Positions 1-5,497 of a DNA stretch of 6,334 nt are shown here, one piece after another. Both the position numbers and the translations under genes were made by a program. This stretch comes from Candidatus Eiseniibacteriota bacterium (GTDB lineage: Bacteria > Eisenbacteria > RBG-16-71-46 > JAGVPR01). The DNA is taken from contig JAGVPR010000120.1 of the NCBI GenBank assembly GCA_020052115.1, positions 1 through 6,334 of the forward strand, written 5' to 3'. Every line of letters starts with the position of its first letter. Within the stretch, counting starts at the first letter, position 1. Below the pieces are notes generated by a model, which was given only the letters and a program-made list of their open reading frames with translations, searched no databases and had not been told where the DNA came from.

Positions 1-178
1 CCTCGACGATCGCGCGCAGCGCGTTGCCGGCGAGGATTTGAGGCAGCGCGCGAAGAAGCGCGGCGGCGGTTCCGCGAGGCACCGGCCGCGCGAAGCCGGC
101 CACGTGGACCAAGCTCCCGCGCTTCTCGATCGGAACCGGCGTGAGCTTCGACAGGTCAACCTCGCGATAGCGCGACAT
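1..178 (-). CDS. Partial CDS: possible deoxyhypusine-synthase-like protein, N-terminus only
   Basis: An open frame starts at an ATG (178-176) and runs off the left edge, giving 59 codons plus one base. The start is well supported: GGAGG lies 4 nt upstream within a purine-rich run (about 181-190), and the stop of the preceding gene is only 18 nt away. The peptide begins MSRYREVDLSKL, continues through TPVPIEKRGSLVHVAGFARP, and ends near LPQILAGNALRAIVE. From memory, this layout (xYRxVDLSKL, then a basic KxxVxVxxFA segment, then LPxILAGxxLRxxVE) resembles the N-terminus of bacterial proteins annotated as deoxyhypusine-synthase-like, which have a Rossmann-type NAD-binding fold. The diagnostic GMGAHVIK-type segment and the catalytic region would lie outside the window, so the function is a guess. 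The reading frame itself is secure. There is no signal peptide, so the protein is probably cytoplasmic. Confidence 0.6.
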   Translation of the reverse strand, partial: MSRYREVDLSKLTPVPIEKRGSLVHVAGFARPVPRGTAAALLRALPQILAGNALRAIVE

Positions 179-196
179 CGCTCCTCCCCCCGCCGG

Positions 197-1045
197 TCAG
201 CGTACCGGGAATTTCGAGATCCGGTACTCGCTCAGCACGCAACTGATCCAGCCGATCGCGACCTTGCTCTTCATCTGAACCGGCATGCGGCGCGCATCGT
301 CCGTGACCCAGACCTCCATGCGCCCCTTCTGCTGGAAGATGCCCTCGCTTCGCAAGAACGGTTCGACGACGAGGCAGTCGAAAGTGCCGGCCGGGACGTT
401 CACGCGCTCGCGCCGGTGCACCTTGACCCGGATCGGGTAGTTCTTCTTGTCAACATGTCCCTCGACAAGGTACTCGTGACCCACCTTGAGATCGAGCATC
501 CGCACGTAGTAGAACGCGGCGAGCACGTCCAGGGCGCGGGGCTTGATGTCGAGCGTCTTCGGCTCCTTGCTCATGTAGGTGGCCTTCAGACTGTCTTGAT
601 CGAAGATGACCAGCTCGTCCTTGCGGTACTTTCCCTCACGAATGTGCTTCTCGTACCGGCGCGAGACGAAGGTCGTGGTGTCGAGGAAGGACTCCACGCG
701 GTCGCGAACCTTGTGCACGCGATCGAAGAACGAGTTCGACTCCGCCTTCGAGAGAAGGTGGTAACAGTCGTGGCCGTCAATCCGACGGACTCCCTTGACT
801 TGAAGAAGGGCGTCCCCGGCGCGCACGACACCGTAGCGCACAGAGAACTGCAAGTATTCGCCGGGGCCGAAGGCCCGGTGCTCCGGGATCTCCGGCGTCT
901 CGTCGAGAACGCCCGGAGTCGTGTCACCGAACGCCGCGTCCGCTTCGCCGTCCGGATGCTCCGCCTCCACGGGCGCACCCGCCAGGACGAGCGCCGCGAG
1001 CGCCGAGACGAGCACGGCCGCTGCGAATGCCGCGCGCGGCCTCAT
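197..1045 (-). CDS. Secreted DUF3108-family protein
   Basis: This 282-residue protein is most likely exported to the periplasm or envelope. Residues 1-28 look like a Sec signal peptide: a basic MRPRA start, an Ala/Leu/Val core, and a V-E-A site with cleavage expected after Ala28. An acidic, Pro-rich linker (29-58) follows. From about residue 59 it has the pattern I associate with DUF3108: FGPGEYLQFSVRYGVVRAGDA (59-79, start of the beta-rich domain), ALDVLAAFYYVR (171-182), PAGTFDCLVVEP (218-229), a WVTDDARRMPV segment (246-256), and a terminal KSKVAIGWISCVL (259-271). The family has no established enzymatic activity, and its members are envelope proteins of Gram-negative bacteria. The ATG overlaps the dut stop as ATGA (1042-1045). 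The upstream sequence gives only a weak GGGGG, so translation is probably coupled to dut. Length is normal for the family and nothing appears truncated. Family assignment is from memory of its motifs. Confidence 0.85.
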   Translation of the reverse strand: MRPRAAFAAAVLVSALAALVLAGAPVEAEHPDGEADAAFGDTTPGVLDETPEIPEHRAFGPGEYLQFSVRYGVVRAGDALLQVKGVRRIDGHDCYHLLSKAESNSFFDRVHKVRDRVESFLDTTTFVSRRYEKHIREGKYRKDELVIFDQDSLKATYMSKEPKTLDIKPRALDVLAAFYYVRMLDLKVGHEYLVEGHVDKKNYPIRVKVHRRERVNVPAGTFDCLVVEPFLRSEGIFQQKGRMEVWVTDDARRMPVQMKSKVAIGWISCVLSEYRISKFPVR

Positions 1046-1491
1046 GAGCGGACCCCCGTGTGGCCGAAACCTCCGGCGCCGCGCTTTGTCTCGGGCAACG
1101 ACTCGGTCTCGGTCAACTCGGCGCGTGCCACGCCGGCAATCACGAGCTGGGCCACGCGGTCTCCGGGGCGCACCAGGAAAGGCTCTTTCCCGAAGTTCAT
1201 CAGGATAACCTCCACCTCCCCGCGGTAGTCCGCGTCTATCGTCCCGGGCGCATTCAGCACCGCGATCCGGTGCTTTCGCGCCAGCCCGCTGCGCGGCCGC
1301 ACCTGCCCCTCATACCCTTCCGGGATCGCCACGATGAGACCGGTGGGGATGACGGCGACCTCGCCCGGAGGGATCGAGAGATCATGCGGCAGATGGGCAG
1401 CAAGATCCATACCCGAGGCGCTGTCGGTCTGGTAGCGGGGAATCGTCACTTCGGCGGATACGCGGCGAAAGGAGACCGTGACGCGATCCAT
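1042..1491 (-). CDS. dut: Deoxyuridine 5'-triphosphate nucleotidohydrolase (dUTPase)
   Basis: This 149-residue cytoplasmic enzyme hydrolyses dUTP to dUMP and pyrophosphate, keeping uracil out of DNA and supplying dUMP for dTMP synthesis. All five motifs of the homotrimeric dUTPase family are present in order: SGMDLAA (26-32), RPRSGLA (65-71), the uracil-binding and catalytic segment GTIDADYRG (83-91, with Asp86 as the likely water-activating residue and Tyr89 stacking in the uracil pocket), GDRVAQLV (110-117), and the glycine-rich C-terminal arm RGAGGFGHTG (137-146), which closes over the nucleotide. Motif 5 has His144 where Ser is common, a tolerated variant. The ATG at 1491 is chosen because GGAGG sits 5 nt upstream and it gives the usual family length. 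An in-frame GTG at 1545 would add 18 residues without family similarity. The gene lies 86 nt after the M16 peptidase gene and overlaps the DUF3108 start by 4 nt. Confidence 0.97.
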   Translation of the reverse strand: MDRVTVSFRRVSAEVTIPRYQTDSASGMDLAAHLPHDLSIPPGEVAVIPTGLIVAIPEGYEGQVRPRSGLARKHRIAVLNAPGTIDADYRGEVEVILMNFGKEPFLVRPGDRVAQLVIAGVARAELTETESLPETKRGAGGFGHTGVRS

Positions 1492-1496
1492 CCGTT

Positions 1497-1501
1497 CCTC
1501 C
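1497..1501 (-). promoter_or_regulatory. dut Shine-Dalgarno sequence (GGAGG)
   Basis: On the minus strand a GGAGG lies 5 nt upstream of the ATG at 1491, inside a longer GAGGGAGGA run. It decides the dut start in favour of 1491 over the in-frame GTG at 1545. Confidence 0.8.
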
Positions 1502-1509
1502 CTCAGCAC

Positions 1510-1526
1510 CGTGCGAACGGCGCACG
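1510..1526 (-). other. Short hairpin just upstream of the dut ribosome binding site
   Basis: A perfect 6-bp inverted repeat (CGTGCG / CGCACG, 5-nt loop) lies in the 86-nt M16-dut gap and ends about 8 nt before the dut Shine-Dalgarno sequence. No U-run follows, so it is not an intrinsic terminator. It could shape access to the dut ribosome binding site, or mark a processing or stability point, or be chance in G+C-rich DNA. The inverted repeat is real; any function is inference. Confidence 0.25.
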
Positions 1527-1577
1527 CCACGTAGCGAACCGTCACACCCGGGCGATGCCGCGCACCCCGGGACTTCG

Positions 1578-2984
1578 TCAGCCGAACGTGAGGTCCTGTT
1601 CGGTGTACGGCCCCTCCGCCAGCGGCCCCAGCGCCACGAGCGAAAGGCGGCCCCCGGAGAGAGTGCGCCGGGCGATCTCCACAACCTCCTCTTCGCGCAC
1701 GCGCTCCACCTGCTGGACCAGCTCGCGCACGGGGATGTGGCGGCCGAAATAGATTTCGTTGCGGGCGATGCGGCTCATGCGGCTCGAGAGGCTCTCGAGT
1801 CCGAGGAGCAGGCTTCCCTTGAGCTGCGCCTTCGCCGCCTCCAGCTCGCCGGGCCTGAGCCCCTCGCGAAGCAACAAGCCGAGTTCCGAGAGCACGAGGC
1901 GGAGCGCCCGCCGCCCGCGATCCGGGGCGACGTCGAGGGCGACGCAGAACAGGCCGGTGTCCCTGTAGAAATCGGCGTACGAATAGACCGAGTACGCGAG
2001 CCCTTCCTTCTCCCGCACTTCCTGGAAGAGACGCGAGCTCATGCCGCCGCCCAGGATCATGGACAACACCTGGAGGGCGAAGCGGTCATCGTCGTCGTAC
2101 GGCATCGCGCGCGCGCCGAGGCAGAGGTAGAGCTGCGCGAGGTCCCGGGGCAGATTCACCACGCCGGGAACGAAGGCCGGCAACGCCGGCACCTCGAGGC
2201 TCTCGCTCCGTTCCGGCAGGACGAGGTGCTTGTGAATGAGCTCGACGAACGCCTCGCGGTCGAAGGCGCCCGCGAGCGCGACGGCGATGTTGGGGGCCGT
2301 GTAACGGCGGCCGAAGAAGCCGAGCACCAGATCGCGCTCGAAGCTCCGCACCGTCTCGCGCGTGCCGAGGATCGAACGCCCGAGCGGGTGGCCGTTCCAG
2401 ATCAGGTCGGCGAAGAGGTCGTGCACCAGCTCGTCGGGCTCATCCTCGTAGGAGGAGATCTCGTCTATGACGACGCCCTTCTCCTTCTCGAGTTGATCCG
2501 GTTCGAACAGAGGCGTCGTGACGAGGTCGGAGAGGACATCCACCGCCTGCGGCAGGTGCTCGTCGAGGAAGCGGCCGTAATAGCAGGTCTGCTCCCGGCC
2601 GGTGAAGGCGTCGAGGTGCCCGCCCACCGACTCGAGGGCCTGGGCGATCTCCAGGGCCGAGCGCCGCCTCGTGCCCTTGAAGACCATGTGCTCGAGAAAA
2701 TGCGAAATCCCCTGGACGCCATCGGCCTCGTCACGCGAGCCTGTGCGCACCCAGATGCCTAGCGACGCCGAGCGCACCCAGGGAACGAACTCGCTGACGA
2801 CGACGACTCCGCCGGGCAGCTCCACGCGCTGAAAGCGCGGCTCCCGGTGCGCGAACCGGCGGCGACGGCGTCCCCCCGACCGCTGCGTCGGCCCCGCTCC
2901 CGGCAGGGCCGGCGTCTCAGGACTGGGGTTGGGCGGCGTCTGCGAGGAGGGCCTTTCGGCTGAGACGGATCTTTCCCTCATCAT
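1578..2984 (-). CDS. M16 family zinc metallopeptidase (processing-peptidase-like, YmxG/PqqL type)
   Basis: A 468-residue single-unit M16 peptidase of the inverzincin type, which cleaves peptides inside a clam-shaped chamber. Numbering from the ATG at 2984, it shows the inverted zinc motif HFLEH (95-99: His95 and His99 ligands, Glu98 catalytic base) and the distal ligand Glu175 in VIDEISSYEDEPDE, 76 residues after His99 as expected for M16, with the accessory Glu168. The second half contains GGGMSSRLFQEVREKEGLAY (312-331), with the Arg324/Tyr331 pair that completes the active site, so the enzyme looks catalytically intact. Residues 1 to about 50 are a Pro/Ser/Arg-rich extension with a GGRRRRRF cluster and no clear signal peptide. 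Two adjacent ATGs (2984, 2981) and a TTG (2987) are possible starts, preceded by GAAGG. All lie inside the 3' end of pnp, giving an overlap of about 68 nt. A GTG at 2825 would begin at the conserved domain but lacks a well-spaced ribosome binding site. Location is probably cytoplasmic; the substrate is unknown. Confidence 0.93.
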   Translation of the reverse strand: MMRERSVSAERPSSQTPPNPSPETPALPGAGPTQRSGGRRRRRFAHREPRFQRVELPGGVVVVSEFVPWVRSASLGIWVRTGSRDEADGVQGISHFLEHMVFKGTRRRSALEIAQALESVGGHLDAFTGREQTCYYGRFLDEHLPQAVDVLSDLVTTPLFEPDQLEKEKGVVIDEISSYEDEPDELVHDLFADLIWNGHPLGRSILGTRETVRSFERDLVLGFFGRRYTAPNIAVALAGAFDREAFVELIHKHLVLPERSESLEVPALPAFVPGVVNLPRDLAQLYLCLGARAMPYDDDDRFALQVLSMILGGGMSSRLFQEVREKEGLAYSVYSYADFYRDTGLFCVALDVAPDRGRRALRLVLSELGLLLREGLRPGELEAAKAQLKGSLLLGLESLSSRMSRIARNEIYFGRHIPVRELVQQVERVREEEVVEIARRTLSGGRLSLVALGPLAEGPYTEQDLTFG

Positions 2985-5016
2985 CAATGCCGATGACCTT
3001 CACCTGAACCGTATCGCCCTCGTTCAGAACGTCCTCGACCTTCGCCACCCGGTGCTTCTCCAGCTCGGAGATGTGCACGAGACCATCGCGGCCGGGGAGG
3101 ATCTCGACGAAGGCGCCGAAGTTGACGACACGCTTCACCTTCCCGGTGTACACGCGACCCACCTCGGGGTCTTCGGTGAGGTTGCGGATCATCTCGACCG
3201 CCCTCTGCCCGCCGGCCGAGTCGTAAGAGGCGACCTTCACGACACCTGTGTCTTCGATGTCAATCTGGGCCGAGGTCTCCTCCTGGATCTTCTTGATCAT
3301 CCGGCCGCCCGGTCCGATGACGTCGCGAATCCGGTCGGGGTCAATCGTGAGCACGGTGATCCGAGGCGCGAACTTCGACAGATCCGCCCGCGGCTTCGCG
3401 AGCGCCTGCTCCATCACGTCGAGGATCTTGCACCTCGCCGTCCTCGCCTTCTCGAGCGCCTCGACGAGGATCTGGAACGAGATGCCCTTCACCTTCATGT
3501 CCATCTGGAGCGCCGTCACGCCGCGCCGGGTCCCGGTGACCTTGAAGTCCATGTCGCCGAGGTGGTCCTCGATGCCGAGGATGTCGGTCAGGACCGCCAC
3601 GCGCGATTCCTCGATCACGAGCCCCATCGCGATGCCGGCCACGGGGGCCTGGATCGGCACGCCCGCATCCATCAAGGAGAGGGTTCCGCCGCAGACCGTG
3701 GCCATGGAAGAGGAGCCGTTCGACTCGAGGATGTCCGAGACGATGCGGATCGTGTACGGGAAGACCTCGTCATTCGGGATGAGCGGATCGATCGCCCGCT
3801 CGGCGAGCGCCCCGTGGCCGATCTCGCGGCGGCCGGGCCCGCGGATCGGGCGCACCTCGCCGACGGAGAACGGCGGGAAGTTGTAGTGGAGCATGTACGT
3901 CTTCCAGGACTGCCCTTCGAGCTCCTCGACGCGCTGCTCGTCCATCGAGGTCCCGAGCGTCGTCACCACGAGCGCCTGCGTCTGGCCGCGCGTGAAGATC
4001 GCGGACCCGTGAGTGCGCGGGAGGACGCCGACCTCACACGTGATCGGGCGGATATCGTCACACCCCCGCCCGTCGGCCCGCACGCCCTTCTCCAGGATGC
4101 GGCGGCGAAGATCCTCGCGCTCCAGCTTGCCGAGCGCCGTCTTGATTTCGCGCTCGTTCTCAGGGAAGCCCGGCAGAAGAGCCTCGAGGGCGTCGTGCTC
4201 GATCGCATCGAGAGCGTCCTGGCGCTGCTCCTTGTCCGGCACCGCGATCGCCTCGCGAATGCGCTCGGAGTACTTCTCGCGGATCCTCTCGACGATTCCC
4301 GAGGGGATCTCTCGACGGACGACCGGGCGCTTCTTCGGCTGCATGCGCCGCGCGAGTTCGTCCTGGATCGCGTTGATCTGCTTGATGAAGCCCATCGCGA
4401 ACTGCAGCGCCTCGACGACGTCGGCCTCGGTCACCTGGCGCGAGCCGCCCTCCACCATGACGACGTCGCTCGAGGTGCCGGCGACGACGATGTCCATGTC
4501 GCTGGTCTCGAGTTGAGCGAACGTCGGATTGATGACGAGCTGGCCGTCCACCTTCCCGACGCGCACGGCGGAGACGGCGCCGGGGAACGGGATGTTGCTC
4601 ACTTGCAACGCCGCGGAAGAGGCGATGAGAGCGAGGGTATCCGAGTCATTCTCCTGATCGGCTGAGAGCACGATCGAGGAGATCTGCATCTCGTAGTTGA
4701 AGTCCTTGTCGAAAAGCGGGCGCAGCGAGCGATCAACGAGGCGGCACGAGAGGATCTCCTTCTCGGAGGGACGTCCTTCGCGCTTGAAGAAACCGCCGGG
4801 GATCTTGCCTGCCGCGTAGAGCTTCTCGCGATAGTCAATCGTCAGCGGAACGAAGTCCTGGGCTTCCGGCCGGGGGTTCTTCGCCGCGACCGCCGCGGCC
4901 AGAACCACGGTGTCGCCGTAGCGGACGAGAACGGAACCGTCGGCCTGACGTGCAACGCGACCGCATTCAATGGACAGTGTCCGACCGCCGATTTCAATGC
5001 TAACGAGTTCTGGCAT
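2917..5016 (-). CDS. pnp: Polyribonucleotide nucleotidyltransferase (PNPase)
   Basis: PNPase is a homotrimeric 3'-to-5' exoribonuclease that uses phosphate to release nucleoside diphosphates, and can run in reverse to add tails. It degrades mRNA in the cytoplasm, often with RNase E or a helicase. The 699 residues match the usual length of about 700. Domains in order: first RNase PH core (about 1-140) with KIPGGFFKREGRP (71-83); an all-helical linker (about 145-310); second RNase PH core (about 312-545) with the phosphate-binding SNGSSSMA (432-439) and the acidic GDMDF (487-491) and QMDMK (504-508) segments of the catalytic site; a KH domain (553-612) with GPGG at 568-571; and an S1 domain (620-691). 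The start at 5016 has GGAGGAG upstream with a 9-nt spacer. An ATG at 5046 would add 10 residues but lacks a ribosome binding site. A small variant is Ser97 in VDRSLRPLF, where Pro is usual. The gene follows rpsO by 132 nt. Confidence 0.99.
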   Translation of the reverse strand: MPELVSIEIGGRTLSIECGRVARQADGSVLVRYGDTVVLAAAVAAKNPRPEAQDFVPLTIDYREKLYAAGKIPGGFFKREGRPSEKEILSCRLVDRSLRPLFDKDFNYEMQISSIVLSADQENDSDTLALIASSAALQVSNIPFPGAVSAVRVGKVDGQLVINPTFAQLETSDMDIVVAGTSSDVVMVEGGSRQVTEADVVEALQFAMGFIKQINAIQDELARRMQPKKRPVVRREIPSGIVERIREKYSERIREAIAVPDKEQRQDALDAIEHDALEALLPGFPENEREIKTALGKLEREDLRRRILEKGVRADGRGCDDIRPITCEVGVLPRTHGSAIFTRGQTQALVVTTLGTSMDEQRVEELEGQSWKTYMLHYNFPPFSVGEVRPIRGPGRREIGHGALAERAIDPLIPNDEVFPYTIRIVSDILESNGSSSMATVCGGTLSLMDAGVPIQAPVAGIAMGLVIEESRVAVLTDILGIEDHLGDMDFKVTGTRRGVTALQMDMKVKGISFQILVEALEKARTARCKILDVMEQALAKPRADLSKFAPRITVLTIDPDRIRDVIGPGGRMIKKIQEETSAQIDIEDTGVVKVASYDSAGGQRAVEMIRNLTEDPEVGRVYTGKVKRVVNFGAFVEILPGRDGLVHISELEKHRVAKVEDVLNEGDTVQVKVIGIDDEGKIRLSRKALLADAAQPQS

Positions 5017-5025
5017 GAACGAGGG

Positions 5026-5032
5026 CTCCTCC
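5026..5032 (-). promoter_or_regulatory. pnp Shine-Dalgarno sequence (GGAGGAG)
   Basis: On the minus strand GGAGGAG lies 9 nt upstream of the ATG at 5016. It sets the pnp start there, since the ATG at 5046 has no purine-rich element in front of it. Confidence 0.75.
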
Positions 5033-5057
5033 ACGTTGAAGATCATACTCGAAGGGT

Positions 5058-5103
5058 CGGGCCGCCGTCCGGCCCGGGCGGGAACACGCCGAACCGGTTT
5101 GGC
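5058..5103 (-). promoter_or_regulatory. Possible pnp leader with two tandem hairpins
   Basis: Within the 132-nt rpsO-pnp spacer the transcript can form two consecutive hairpins. The first (5103-5088) is a 16-nt near-palindrome around CCGG, with five of six stem pairs matched and a 4-nt loop. The second (5076-5058) has a perfect 7-bp stem (CGGGCCG / CGGCCCG) with a 5-nt loop. Neither is followed by a U-run, so they do not look like an intrinsic terminator. In E. coli, leader hairpins at this position are cut by RNase III and then used by PNPase to repress its own translation. The inverted repeats are seen directly; an autoregulatory or mRNA-processing role here is inference, and G+C-rich spacers form stems easily. 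Confidence 0.3.
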
Positions 5104-5148
5104 TCGGGAGGGACCCGCGGGTGACGGGGAGCGCCAGCAAGGGAAACC

Positions 5149-5418
5149 CTAGCGGCGCAGGCCCAGCTCCTTCACGATGGTACGGTACCGATCGATCTTG
5201 GTCTGCTTGAGATAATCGAGCAGACGGCGGCGATGGCCCACCATCCGGAGCAAACCCCGACGCGAGTGATGGTCGGTCTTGTGGACCTTGAAGTGCTCGG
5301 TGAGGTATTTGATCTTCTCTGTGAGGAGGGCGATCTGGACCTCCGGGGACCCGGAGTCCTGATCGTGCAGCTTGAACTGGCCGATGATGTCCCTCTTCCT
5401 TTCCTTCGACAGCGGCAT
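5149..5418 (-). CDS. rpsO: 30S ribosomal protein S15
   Basis: An 89-residue primary 16S rRNA-binding protein of the small-subunit platform. It binds the central domain (helices 20-22) early in 30S assembly and contributes to a bridge with the 50S subunit. The length and four-helix layout are standard. The signature is clear: HDQDSGSPEVQIALLTEKI (18-36), then LTEHFKVHKTDHHSRRGLL (39-57) holding the conserved His and Asp of the rRNA-binding loop, then RRRLLDYLK (63-71) and the C-terminal ELGLRR (84-89). The ATG at 5418 is preceded by GGGGGAG with a 4-nt spacer. The frame stays open upstream to about 5586, but that part overlaps ribF and has no S15 similarity. It lies between ribF (79 nt upstream) and pnp (132 nt downstream), the classic arrangement. 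S15 often represses its own mRNA, but no specific leader element could be recognised here. Confidence 0.99.
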   Translation of the reverse strand: MPLSKERKRDIIGQFKLHDQDSGSPEVQIALLTEKIKYLTEHFKVHKTDHHSRRGLLRMVGHRRRLLDYLKQTKIDRYRTIVKELGLRR

Positions 5419-5497
5419 CTCACTCCCCCTAATGGCTGGGCTCGCTCTCCGTTTGGATTGGCCGCATCCTAACACACGGCTCCGGCACTGGCTACGC

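Noticed and set aside
38..1228. Long plus-strand open frame (396 codons) antisense to the DUF3108 gene and its neighbours
   Set aside because: It spans three minus-strand genes, including the clear dut and DUF3108 reading frames, and its peptide matches nothing recognisable. It is a compositional shadow.
1492..1545. Upstream GTG start for dut, adding 18 residues
   Set aside because: The added residues are not dUTPase-like, and the ATG at 1491 has a strong Shine-Dalgarno sequence and gives the normal family length.
1737..2762. Plus-strand open frame (341 codons) antisense to the M16 peptidase gene
   Set aside because: Same antisense composition pattern, no domain, and it overlaps a peptidase with intact catalytic motifs.
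2876..2891. Hairpin just after the pnp stop as an intrinsic terminator
   Set aside because: A 5-bp stem followed by G-rich sequence without a U-run. It fits background pairing in G+C-rich DNA and may lie inside the M16 peptidase coding sequence.
2929..4665. Long plus-strand open frame (578 codons) antisense to pnp
   Set aside because: Its composition (His, Asp, Arg, Leu and Glu rich, with no recognisable domain) is typical of the antisense frame of a G+C-rich gene with strong third-position bias, and it lies wholly over an unambiguous pnp.
5140..5150. Small AGGG / CCCT hairpin at the rpsO stop codon as a terminator
   Set aside because: The stem is only 4 bp with a 3-nt loop and is not followed by a U-run.
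5419..5497. Internal promoter between ribF and rpsO (a TAGGAT-like -10 near 5470)
   Set aside because: The hexamer matches the consensus at only four of six bases, and no acceptable -35 element lies 16-18 nt upstream. An rpsO promoter is plausible biologically but not supported by the sequence.
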